Below are positions 1 to 5,175 of a stretch of DNA of 5,175 nucleotides, piece by piece; position 1 is the stretch's first letter, and the number at the start of each line of letters is the position of its first letter. The notes beneath the pieces are model-generated. The model saw only the letters and a program-made list of their open reading frames with translations, searched no databases and was not told the DNA's origin. Made by a program: the position numbers and the translations under genes. Where the stretch lies: the NCBI GenBank assembly GCA_003504035.1, contig DOBW01000044.1:608-5782 (forward strand). Reading direction: 5' to 3'. Source of the DNA: Rhodospirillaceae bacterium. GTDB taxonomy: Bacteria; Pseudomonadota; Alphaproteobacteria; UBA9219.

Positions 1-261
1 GGCATTCTCATTTGTGGCACAGGTCAAGCCATGACGATGACGGCTAACCGGTACGCGCATCTTTGCGCGGCGCTTTGCCTGAATAGTTTTATGGCGCGTT
101 TGGCCCGTCAGCATAATGATGCAAACGTCTTGACGTTGGGGGCCGATCTTGTCGGTGAAGGGCTTGCGCTCGATATTACCGAAACTTTTTTGAAAACAAC
201 ATTTCTTGGCGAGCATTATGCCGATAGATGCAAGATCCTTTCGGATCTTGGTGGATTGTAG
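1..261 (+). CDS. rpiB: Ribose-5-phosphate isomerase B, C-terminal part (5' end outside window)
   Basis: This is the C-terminal 86 residues of an RpiB/LacA-family sugar-phosphate isomerase, read in frame from base 1 to a TAG stop. RpiB interconverts ribose 5-phosphate and ribulose 5-phosphate in the cytoplasm. Seen: the family block GILICGTG with the catalytic-type Cys at fragment residue 5, the TANR and AALC segments, and RQHNDANVLTLGA, which matches the conserved R-HNDANVL-LG block. The first ATG at base 31 lies inside the conserved block and is not the true start. Two usually conserved sites differ: GTGIG is GTGQA, and the C-terminal GGRH is GEHY, so one phosphate-binding Arg appears to be His while the later Arg is kept. 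The N-terminal part is missing, so catalytic competence cannot be judged. The stop is 14 bases before glyA, so the gene is probably in the same operon. The family assignment is firm. Confidence 0.9.
   Translation, partial: GILICGTGQAMTMTANRYAHLCAALCLNSFMARLARQHNDANVLTLGADLVGEGLALDITETFLKTTFLGEHYADRCKILSDLGGL
231..250 (+). other. Perfect 8-bp inverted repeat at the 3' end of rpiB
   Basis: CAAGATCC (231-238) and GGATCTTG (243-250) are exact reverse complements around a TTTC loop. They lie within the last codons of rpiB, about 25 bases before the glyA start. No T-tract follows (the next bases are GTGGATTGTAG and a G run), so this is not a standard intrinsic terminator. It could form an mRNA hairpin between the rpiB and glyA messages, affecting stability or processing. 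It may also be chance, since an 8-bp hairpin in 5 kb is not rare. Confidence 0.4.
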
Positions 262-263
262 GG

Positions 264-269
264 GGGGAG
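264..269 (+). promoter_or_regulatory. glyA ribosome binding site
   Basis: GGGGAG ends 6 bases before the glyA ATG at 276. It is the 3' part of a seven-G run (261-267) that begins with the last base of the rpiB stop codon. It fixes the glyA start. Confidence 0.65.
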
Positions 270-275
270 TAAAAA

Positions 276-1559
276 ATGAATCAGAACCAATCGTTTTTCT
301 TTGAGTCGCTTGAAAGCCGCGATCCAGAACTTTTTGAATCAATTAAAACGGAGCGCGCACGTCAGCAAAATAATATTGAGCTGATTGCTTCAGAGAATAT
401 CGTTTCCCGCGCTGTGTTGGAGGCGCAAGGTTCTGTTCTGACCAACAAATATGCCGAAGGCTATCCGGGGCGGCGTTATTATGGCGGTTGTGATAAAGTT
501 GATATCGCCGAAAGATTGGCTATTTCACGTGCGTGCAAGCTTTTTGATTGCGCGTTTGCCAATGTGCAGCCTCACTCAGGCGCACAGGCTAATGAAGCTG
601 TTTTTCTCGCGCTCTTGCAGCCGCATGATACGATTATGGGACTTTCTATGGCGGCGGGGGGACACCTCACGCATGGGGCGAAGGTCAGCATGTCGGGCAA
701 GTGGTTTAATTCCATTACCTATGGCGTCAACAAGGAAGATGCGCGCATTGATATGGAAGAGGTTGCTCGTCTTGCCCGTGAGCATAAACCTAAACTGATT
801 ATTACAGGCGGTTCGGCTTATCCGCGTGTGATTGATTTTGCGGCTTTCCGCAAAATTGCAGATGAGGTTGGTGCTTATCTGATGGTGGATATGGCGCATT
901 TTGCAGGCCTTGTGGCAGGCGGCGTTTTTCCTTCGCCTGTGCCGCATGCGCATATCACAACGACAACAACACACAAAACTTTGCGCGGGCCGCGCGGTGG
1001 CATGATTTTATCGAATGATCTTGATCTGGGTAAAAAAATAAATTCTGCTGTCTTTCCAGGTCTTCAAGGCGGGCCTTTGATGCATGTGATTGCGGCCAAG
1101 GCTGTGATGTTGGGCGAAGCTCTGGATCCTTCCTTCAAGAAATATGCTCAAGATGTTGTTGCCAACGCCAAGACCCTTGCGCAGCGTTTGGTTGAACATG
1201 GTTTGGATATTGTCTCTGGCGGTACAGACAGCCATTTGTTGCTTGTCGATTTGCGTCCTAAAGGGTTGACGGGGAAGGCTGCGGATAAGAGCCTCGAAGC
1301 GGCGGGCATCACGTGTAACAAAAACGGTATTCCTTTCGATCCATTACCACCGGCGGTGACGTCAGGTATTCGTTTGGGTTCTCCTGCTGCGACAACGCGC
1401 GGCTTTGGTCGCGCAGAGTTTGAACAGGTGGGCGATTTAATTGCAGAAGTTCTCGATGGTCTGGTGCAGGCCGGTGAGGGCGGTGATAATTCAGCTGTTG
1501 AAAAAGACGTTTCTGGCCGAGTGATTGAATTGTGCCAAAAATTCCCCATATACGAATGA
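276..1559 (+). CDS. glyA: Serine hydroxymethyltransferase
   Basis: This cytoplasmic PLP enzyme of fold type I converts serine and tetrahydrofolate to glycine and 5,10-methylene-tetrahydrofolate, the main source of one-carbon units. At 427 residues it is full length (the E. coli enzyme is 417). Seen motifs, in order: [11 protein letters not shown] (residues 35-45); [16 protein letters not shown] (57-72), with Tyr59 and Glu61 equivalent to active-site Tyr55 and Glu57 of E. coli; [18 protein letters not shown], with Asp205 and His208 in the cofactor site; [14 protein letters not shown], with Lys234 as the PLP Schiff-base lysine; and [14 protein letters not shown], with Arg366 as the substrate-carboxylate Arg. 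The MSGKWFN segment has the alphaproteobacterial look. All catalytic residues checked are present. The start is set by a GGGGAG site 6 bases upstream. The stop TGA overlaps the nrdR ribosome binding site, which suggests coupled expression with nrdR. Confidence 0.98.
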   Translation: MNQNQSFFFESLESRDPELFESIKTERARQQNNIELIASENIVSRAVLEAQGSVLTNKYAEGYPGRRYYGGCDKVDIAERLAISRACKLFDCAFANVQPHSGAQANEAVFLALLQPHDTIMGLSMAAGGHLTHGAKVSMSGKWFNSITYGVNKEDARIDMEEVARLAREHKPKLIITGGSAYPRVIDFAAFRKIADEVGAYLMVDMAHFAGLVAGGVFPSPVPHAHITTTTTHKTLRGPRGGMILSNDLDLGKKINSAVFPGLQGGPLMHVIAAKAVMLGEALDPSFKKYAQDVVANAKTLAQRLVEHGLDIVSGGTDSHLLLVDLRPKGLTGKAADKSLEAAGITCNKNGIPFDPLPPAVTSGIRLGSPAATTRGFGRAEFEQVGDLIAEVLDGLVQAGEGGDNSAVEKDVSGRVIELCQKFPIYE

Positions 1560-1564
1560 GGTGA
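1558..1564 (+). promoter_or_regulatory. nrdR ribosome binding site overlapping the glyA stop
   Basis: GAGGTGA begins inside the glyA TGA stop (1557-1559) and ends 3 bases before the nrdR ATG. Ribosomes terminating on glyA would sit on this site, so translational coupling is likely. Confidence 0.65.
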
Positions 1565-1567
1565 ATC

Positions 1568-2029
1568 ATGCGTTGTCCTTTTTGCGGTTTTGAAGATACA
1601 CAAGTGAAAGACTCCCGCCCGACGGAAGATAATGCCGCTATTCGTCGTCGGCGTGCTTGTCCTAATTGTGATGCCCGTTTTACAACTTTTGAACGTGTCC
1701 AGCTTCGTGAGATTTCTGTGATTAAAAATGATGGGTCGAAGAAGCCCTTTGATCGCGACAAGCTAGAGCGTTCGATGCGTATTGCGCTTCGTAAAAGGCC
1801 TGTCGAGGATGAAAAGTTGGAACAAGTTATCAATACGCTTGTTCGTCAGATGGAAACGACAAGCGAAGGCGAAATGTCAACCAGACAGATTGGCGAATTG
1901 GTGATGGAAACATTGCGGCGTCTCGATCATGTTGCCTATGTGCGCTATGCGTCCGTGTATCGCGATTTTAGAACGCCGGGTGATTTCAACGAATTTGTTG
2001 ATACGCTCAAGCAAGATGATAAGGAATAG
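1568..2029 (+). CDS. nrdR: Transcriptional repressor NrdR
   Basis: NrdR is a zinc-ribbon/ATP-cone repressor of ribonucleotide reductase genes. It senses ATP/dATP and binds paired NrdR boxes in nrd promoters. The protein is 153 residues, the usual family length of about 150. Seen: MRCPFCG at the N-terminus and CPNC at 31-34, giving the four zinc ligands Cys3, Cys6, Cys31 and Cys34; the basic DNA-binding stretch [10 protein letters not shown] followed by RFTTFER; then an ATP-cone from about residue 49 to 139, including [19 protein letters not shown] and the [13 protein letters not shown] end block. The start is certain because the family begins with M-[RK]-CP. Its position directly after glyA and before riboflavin genes is a common alphaproteobacterial arrangement. 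No NrdR box was recognised in the window, so its targets are presumably elsewhere. Confidence 0.97.
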   Translation: MRCPFCGFEDTQVKDSRPTEDNAAIRRRRACPNCDARFTTFERVQLREISVIKNDGSKKPFDRDKLERSMRIALRKRPVEDEKLEQVINTLVRQMETTSEGEMSTRQIGELVMETLRRLDHVAYVRYASVYRDFRTPGDFNEFVDTLKQDDKE

Positions 2030-2037
2030 GGGGATTT

Positions 2038-2913
2038 ATGCGCCGTTTGCTAGAAACCGCTCTTGTGGCACTCATTGTTGTGTGTGCTGCGCATTTCTTG
2101 TTACTGAATGAGACGAAAAATACTGGTGTTGTAAAGGAAAGCGTTCTTGAGCGCGTCACAAGGACAAAAAAACTGAAATGTGCTTATTGGCTTTGGCCTG
2201 ATCTGGTTGAACGTGATCCGAACAGTGGCGCGATGAATGGGCCAATCGTGGATATCATCAAAAAAGTTGCAGAGGATTTGAATGCCGAAGTTCAATGGAC
2301 AGCGGAGGCCTCGATTGATTCTTATGTGACTCTTCTAAATTCAGGGAAAGTCGATGCTGTTTGTGGGCCGCTTACTCCTGGACCTTTTCTGCGGGCTCAT
2401 GCCCATTTTGTTGCGCCTGTTTTTTATTCGAGTTCCGATGTTTATGTTCAGTTTGGAGAGAAAAAATTTGAGTCTTCGCGTGAAGATATGAACGTGCCAG
2501 AAGTTTCTTTTTTGTCTTTGGATGGCGCGGCGACGAAATATTTTGCGATGACGTTTTTTCCGAAGGCTAAGCATAATGCTCTTCCTGCTGTCGTGGGGGC
2601 GGGTCAGCCCTTGTTGGATGTCCAAAGCGGTAAGGCTGATGCGACAATCTCTGAGCAACTGGTGGCGGCGCGCTTTTTGGAGCGCAATCCTAACTCCTTG
2701 ATGAGGTTGCGCTGGAACGACAAACCTCTTATCACGTTAGGCGTAACGCCGTTCGCAACGAAGTTTGATGACGTTATTTGGGCAAATACACTTGACAATA
2801 TCATCAAGGATTTACTGGATTTTGGCGAGGTTGAAAAGATTTTGTCGGAACATGGCCTCGTTGCGGGTGTACATTATTCTCCCATAGCTTCGCCCTATCA
2901 GATACAGCCTTAG
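2038..2913 (+). CDS. Family-3 (amino-acid-type) extracellular solute-binding protein, membrane-anchored or exported
   Basis: This 291-residue protein looks like a periplasmic type-II solute-binding protein of the SBP_bac_3 family. Seen: a short basic start (MRR) and a hydrophobic segment at about residues 8-23 with no clear AxA cleavage site. Cys16 in IVVC is a poor lipobox, so an uncleaved anchor is possible. The mature part follows the family order: LKCAYW (46-51, first beta strand); MNGPIVDIIKKVAEDLNAEV (66-85, the G-DI--A-A--L block); SYVTLLNSGKVDAVCGPLTPGPFLRA (95-120), with Arg119 where the ligand-carboxylate Arg of TPERA usually lies; APVFYSS; and SGKADATISE (198-206), with Glu206 at the usual ligand-amine Asp position. 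Cys48 and Cys109 might form a disulphide. The start has GGGGGA just upstream, and the gap from nrdR is 8 bases. No permease or ATPase is adjacent. It sits where ribD is normally expected; no RibD zinc motif (HAE, PC--C) is present. The ligand is unknown. Confidence 0.78.
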   Translation: MRRLLETALVALIVVCAAHFLLLNETKNTGVVKESVLERVTRTKKLKCAYWLWPDLVERDPNSGAMNGPIVDIIKKVAEDLNAEVQWTAEASIDSYVTLLNSGKVDAVCGPLTPGPFLRAHAHFVAPVFYSSSDVYVQFGEKKFESSREDMNVPEVSFLSLDGAATKYFAMTFFPKAKHNALPAVVGAGQPLLDVQSGKADATISEQLVAARFLERNPNSLMRLRWNDKPLITLGVTPFATKFDDVIWANTLDNIIKDLLDFGEVEKILSEHGLVAGVHYSPIASPYQIQP

Positions 2914-2925
2914 AAGGGCGCATTC

Positions 2926-3525
2926 ATGTTCACCGGTATCATCACAGATGTAGGCACCGTTAAAGTCATCGATAAAAAGGGCGACTGGATTGTCCAGATA
3001 GAATCCTCGGCTATTCTGGATCATTTGGTTCTGGGCGCTTCGGTGGCGTGCAGCGGAATCTGTCTGACAGTTATCTCCAAGACTGATCGTTCCTTTGATG
3101 TGCAGCTTTCCTCCGAGACGCTTGAAAAAACAAATGCGCAAAAATGGGGCGTGGGCACATCCCTTAATTTGGAGCGTGCCTTGCGCTTGGGAGATGAGCT
3201 AGGCGGGCATATGGTCACGGGGCATGTCGATGGTTTGGCGCGTGTCCTTTCATGCGATCAAGAAAAAGAGTCGCTTCGTTTTCGTTTTGAGGTTGAAGGG
3301 TCTTATGCCTCTTATATTGCTACCAAAGGCTCTGTTGCACTGGACGGGATTTCTTTGACGGTCAATGAGGTTGAAGGTAATGTCTTTGGTGTGAACATTA
3401 TTCCCTATACGCAGCAGCACACAACTATGGGCAAGATAAAAGTTGGCGACCATATGAATCTCGAGATTGATCTGATGGCGCGTTATGTTGCGCGTAGGCT
3501 TGATGTGCAGGACGATAATTTATGA
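2926..3525 (+). CDS. ribE: Riboflavin synthase, alpha-chain type
   Basis: The enzyme dismutates two molecules of 6,7-dimethyl-8-ribityllumazine to riboflavin and the pyrimidinedione that is recycled by RibH. It is a cytoplasmic trimer. The 199 residues form two tandem lumazine-binding beta-barrels, roughly 1-92 and 93-190. Seen: the diagnostic N-terminus [19 protein letters not shown] (37-49), with Ser39 and Cys46 equivalent to active-site Ser41 and Cys48 of E. coli; [13 protein letters not shown] (91-103), with the conserved His100; and the second-barrel copy [16 protein letters not shown] (134-149). It is slightly shorter than the 213-residue E. coli enzyme, lacking only the C-terminal tail. 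The start is set by the family N-terminus and a GAAGGG site about 6 bases upstream. The stop overlaps the ribB start by four bases. The same gene is called ribC in some nomenclatures. Confidence 0.97.
   Translation: MFTGIITDVGTVKVIDKKGDWIVQIESSAILDHLVLGASVACSGICLTVISKTDRSFDVQLSSETLEKTNAQKWGVGTSLNLERALRLGDELGGHMVTGHVDGLARVLSCDQEKESLRFRFEVEGSYASYIATKGSVALDGISLTVNEVEGNVFGVNIIPYTQQHTTMGKIKVGDHMNLEIDLMARYVARRLDVQDDNL
3509..3525 (+). promoter_or_regulatory. ribB ribosome binding site and ATGA overlap with ribE
   Basis: AGGA (3509-3512) lies within the ribE coding end, 9 bases before the ribB ATG (3522). The ATGA at 3522-3525 holds both the ribB start and the ribE TGA stop, a classic translational-coupling junction. 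Confidence 0.65.
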
Positions 3526-4124
3526 AAATAGCCTCCACAGAAGAAATTCTAGAAGAAGCCAAGGCGGGTCGTCTTTTTATTCTGGCTGATGATGAAAGGC
3601 GCGAAAACGAAGGTGATTTTATTTGTCCAGCCCAATTTGCTGGGCCGGAAGCCATCAATTTTATGATAACGCATGGGCGTGGGCTTGTTTGTCTGGCTTT
3701 AGAAAAAGTGCGTGTTGAAGCTTTAGAATTACCGATGATGACGCAAAAAAATGGCTCGCGTTTTCAAACGCCTTTTACCGTTTCAATCGAAGCACGCGAA
3801 GGCACCACAACAGGTATCTCGGTTTTCGAGCGTGCCCATACGATTGCCACGGCGATTGATCCGGAGAAAGGTCCGCAAGACATTATTACCCCAGGGCATG
3901 TTTTTCCGCTGATGGCACGAGATGGCGGCGTTTTGCATCGGGCAGGTCATACAGAAGCAGGGGTTGATGTTGCACGTTTGGCCGGTCTTACGCCAGCGGC
4001 TGTTTTATGTGAGATTCTTAATGAGGATGGTCATATGGCGCGTTTGCCGGATTTATTGGCTATTGGTGAGCGCCACGGGCTTAAAGTTGGAACGGTTGCC
4101 GATTTGATAGACTATAGAACTTAG
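3522..4124 (+). CDS. ribB: 3,4-dihydroxy-2-butanone 4-phosphate synthase (monofunctional)
   Basis: The enzyme converts ribulose 5-phosphate to 3,4-dihydroxy-2-butanone 4-phosphate and formate with Mg2+ or another divalent ion. The product is one of the two substrates of RibH. The 200 residues cover one complete DHBP-synthase domain. Seen: [11 protein letters not shown] (23-33), with Arg27, Glu28, Glu30 and Asp32 matching E. coli Arg37, Glu38, Glu40 and Asp42; THGRGLVCL (50-58); [16 protein letters not shown] (93-108); [17 protein letters not shown] (140-156), with metal ligand His143; and [12 protein letters not shown] (163-174), with catalytic Glu164. All expected catalytic residues are present. 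The gene ends right after this domain, so the GTP cyclohydrolase II half found in many RibBA fusions is absent. RibA must be encoded elsewhere if the pathway is complete. Its substrate is the product of the RpiB reaction encoded at the start of the cluster. Confidence 0.97.
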   Translation: MKIASTEEILEEAKAGRLFILADDERRENEGDFICPAQFAGPEAINFMITHGRGLVCLALEKVRVEALELPMMTQKNGSRFQTPFTVSIEAREGTTTGISVFERAHTIATAIDPEKGPQDIITPGHVFPLMARDGGVLHRAGHTEAGVDVARLAGLTPAAVLCEILNEDGHMARLPDLLAIGERHGLKVGTVADLIDYRT

Positions 4125-4157
4125 GCTGTTTATAAGGTAATCAAAGCGAGGATAACT
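4125..4157 (+). promoter_or_regulatory. ribB-ribH spacer with ribH ribosome binding site
   Basis: At 33 bases this is the longest gap in the window. It contains GCGAGGA (4146-4152) ending 5 bases before the ribH ATG, a good Shine-Dalgarno site that supports the start at 4158. The upstream part is AT-rich, but it is too short to show a promoter or terminator convincingly. Confidence 0.5.
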
Positions 4158-4673
4158 ATGGAACAAAACCGTTCACCCAAAGAATTTGAATTTGAATCGC
4201 CGCCGCACATCATGATTGTCGAGGCGCGGTTCTATGAGGATGTTACCGATCATCTTTTGACGGGCGCTAAAGAAGTCTTGGATCGTATTGGCGCGAGCTA
4301 TGATGTTTATGCCGTTCCGGGGGCGCTCGAAATTCCTACGGCTATCCTTTACGCTGTAAAGGGACTTGATTTTGATCCGGCGCGCCGCCGTTATGATGGT
4401 TATATTGCGCTTGGCGCGGTTATCAAAGGCGAAACGCGTCACGATCAAATTGTTGGTGATATAAGTGCGCGTGGTCTTCAAAATTTAGCGTTGCAACATA
4501 CGTTGGCTGTAGGTAACGGCATTTTGACCGTTGAGTCAAAAGAGCAAGCGATGGAGCGCGCCGATCCAGCACGAATGAATAAGGGAGGCGGCGCGGCTGA
4601 GGCATGCTTGTGTATGCTTGAGCTCAAAAACCAGTTTAGACTTTCATCTAAGAGACGTTGGGTGGCACGGTAA
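4158..4673 (+). CDS. ribH: 6,7-dimethyl-8-ribityllumazine synthase
   Basis: The enzyme condenses 5-amino-6-ribitylamino-uracil with DHBP (from RibB) to give the lumazine used by RibE. It usually assembles as pentamers or 60-mers. At 171 residues it is slightly longer than the typical 150-160. Seen: VEARFYEDVTDHLLTGA (21-37); VPGALEIPTA (53-62), the conserved VPGA-E-P loop; YDGYIALGAVIKGET (79-93), followed by His95 at the catalytic His position; GNGILTVESKEQAMERA (119-135), with phosphate-site Arg134; and NKGGGAAEA (141-149). The segment after the His is unusual: RHDQIV instead of the common xH[FY][DE]xV. The basic tail RLSSKRRWVAR ends one base into the nusB start. The first ATG has a good ribosome binding site; a start at Met19 would cut into the first strand and is unlikely. 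Confidence 0.96.
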   Translation: MEQNRSPKEFEFESPPHIMIVEARFYEDVTDHLLTGAKEVLDRIGASYDVYAVPGALEIPTAILYAVKGLDFDPARRRYDGYIALGAVIKGETRHDQIVGDISARGLQNLALQHTLAVGNGILTVESKEQAMERADPARMNKGGGAAEACLCMLELKNQFRLSSKRRWVAR

Positions 4674-4675
4674 TG
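4671..4675 (+). promoter_or_regulatory. TAATG stop-start overlap of ribH and nusB
   Basis: The ribH stop TAA (4671-4673) shares its last A with the nusB ATG (4673-4675). Only a weak purine-rich site (GGGTGG, around 4660) precedes it, so nusB translation probably depends on ribosomes finishing ribH. Confidence 0.6.
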
Positions 4676-5175
4676 GATCAAGATAAGTCAAAAAACGTGA
4701 ATGCAGCTAAACATTTGGCACGTCTTGTTGCCGTTCAGGCTCTTTATCAAGATTCTTATGAACAAGATCCCTTGGATGTTATTGTCAAACGCATGATGGA
4801 TGCGCCAAGCTCTTTTCTCAATGAGGAAGATGAGGACGAACAATCTGACATCATTCAGCAAAAGCCAGATTCCGAGCTTCTTATTGCTATTACAAAAGGT
4901 GTGACAGAAAACCGTGAAGCTTTGACAGAACTGCTCAAAGGCGGATTGGATGCCCGCTTTTCCAGTGAGCGCATGGAGGTTCTCTTGCGTCATATTCTTT
5001 TGGCGGGCGCTTACGAGCTTCATCATCACAGCGACATTGACGCAAAAATTATCATCAGTGACTACATTGATGTTGCTCATGCTTTTTACAGTGCGAAAGA
5101 GCCAGCGCTTGTGAATGCGGTTCTTGATAAGCTCTCTAAAACTTTGAGAGCATGTCATCCCGCACTTGATGCGGG
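4673..5175 (+). CDS. nusB: Transcription antitermination factor NusB (3' end outside window)
   Basis: NusB pairs with NusE (ribosomal protein S10) on boxA RNA in rRNA antitermination complexes. The frame stays open from the ATG for 167 codons to the window edge, so no stop is visible. Seen: the N-terminal helix block AAKHLARLVAVQALYQDSYE (11-30), matching the family R--A-QALYQ motif; a mid-part with an acidic patch (EEDEDE, 51-56); SSERMEVLLRHILLAGAYEL (97-116), matching the R----E--ILR-A-YEL block; IIISDYIDVAHAF (126-138), matching the V-INEYVELAK-F block; and PALVNAVLDKL (144-154), matching the P-FVNGVLD block. The family usually ends shortly after this last helix. The remaining residues, from about 161, are read through a palindromic sequence (see the repeat at 5154). 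Its position after ribH is a widely conserved rib-nusB pairing. Confidence 0.92.
   Translation, partial: MDQDKSKNVNAAKHLARLVAVQALYQDSYEQDPLDVIVKRMMDAPSSFLNEEDEDEQSDIIQQKPDSELLIAITKGVTENREALTELLKGGLDARFSSERMEVLLRHILLAGAYELHHHSDIDAKIIISDYIDVAHAFYSAKEPALVNAVLDKLSKTLRACHPALDA
5154..5175. repeat. Palindrome resembling a dispersed alphaproteobacterial repeat, overlapping the 3' end of nusB
   Basis: GTCAT leads into CCCGCA (5159-5164), loop CTTGA (5165-5169) and TGCGGG (5170-5175), a perfect 6-bp inverted repeat. From memory, sequences of the form GTCAT-CCCGnn-CTTGA-nnCGGG-ATCC are abundant dispersed palindromes in many alphaproteobacterial genomes. The window stops exactly at the end of the right arm, so any trailing ATCC cannot be seen. 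It is read in the nusB frame as CHPALDAG. No T-tract is visible, so a terminator role cannot be claimed from this window. Confidence 0.55.

Noticed and set aside
130..158. TTGACG at 130-135 as a possible -35 box of a glyA promoter inside rpiB
   Set aside because: At the proper spacing the -10 position reads CGGTGA, which is not a plausible -10 element.
576..974. Antisense open frame of 132 codons opposite glyA
   Set aside because: It lies wholly opposite the conserved glyA coding region, resembles no known family, and is rich in Arg, His and Cys, as is typical of a shadow frame.
983..995. GC palindrome GCGCGG-G-CCGCGC
   Set aside because: The one-base spacer cannot form a hairpin loop, and it simply encodes the conserved RGPRG motif next to the PLP lysine.
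1148..1833. Two overlapping antisense frames across the glyA/nrdR junction
   Set aside because: They overlap each other and two firmly identified genes, with no recognisable motif.
2038..2913. Divergent ribD
   Set aside because: No HAE or PC--C zinc-deaminase motif and no reductase fold motifs were seen. The signal-like N-terminus and SBP blocks point to a binding protein.
2030..2925. FMN riboswitch ahead of the riboflavin genes
   Set aside because: The gaps before the solute-binding gene and before ribE are 8 and 12 bases, and the rest is coding. There is no room for an FMN aptamer.
4688..5158. Antisense frame of 156 codons opposite nusB
   Set aside because: The plus strand carries clear NusB motifs throughout this region. 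The antisense frame is only open because the nusB reading frame lacks certain codons.
5159..5175. Intrinsic terminator at the window end
   Set aside because: The stem is only 6 bp, lies inside an open nusB frame, and the bases after it (where a T-tract would be) are not in the window.

Overview
The window is a single, tightly packed plus-strand gene cluster with no gene on the minus strand. The order is rpiB (3' part only) - glyA - nrdR - family-3 solute-binding protein - ribE - ribB - ribH - nusB (3' end cut by the window edge). The run glyA-nrdR-rib genes-nusB, preceded by rpiB, is an arrangement I know from Alphaproteobacteria. The protein sequences fit that class, for example the GlyA MSGKWFN segment and the RibH C-terminal GGGAAEA block. 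Base composition looks moderate, near 45-50% GC by eye, lower than typical Rhizobiales or Caulobacterales. A lower-GC alphaproteobacterial lineage is plausible, but the genus cannot be named from this sequence.

Layout: bases 1-261 hold the C-terminal part of ribose-5-phosphate isomerase B. Bases 276-1559 hold serine hydroxymethyltransferase and 1568-2029 the ribonucleotide reductase repressor NrdR. Bases 2038-2913 encode a membrane-anchored or exported solute-binding protein of the amino-acid-binding type. Bases 2926-3525 (riboflavin synthase), 3522-4124 (DHBP synthase) and 4158-4673 (lumazine synthase) form the riboflavin block. Bases 4673-5175 encode antitermination factor NusB, open at the window end. 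Junctions are 33 bases or shorter, two of them overlap (ATGA at ribE/ribB, TAATG at ribH/nusB), and no internal terminator or convincing promoter is visible. The whole set is therefore probably co-transcribed from a promoter upstream of the window.

Functionally, RpiB supplies or removes ribulose-5-phosphate, which is the substrate of RibB. GlyA makes one-carbon units for purine and thymidylate synthesis, and NrdR controls deoxynucleotide supply. RibB, RibH and RibE cover the DHBP, lumazine and riboflavin steps. The two other enzymes needed for a complete riboflavin pathway, RibD (deaminase/reductase) and RibA (GTP cyclohydrolase II), are not in the window.

The main oddity is that the slot between nrdR and ribE, where I would expect ribD, holds a solute-binding protein with no transporter partners. 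A second is a perfect palindrome at the extreme 3' end of the window, resembling a dispersed alphaproteobacterial repeat and read in frame as the C-terminal tail of NusB. Smaller oddities are non-consensus phosphate-site residues in RpiB and an unusual active-site segment in RibH. I see no mobile element, CRISPR array, tRNA or rRNA, and nothing that amounts to a clear new multi-gene system.
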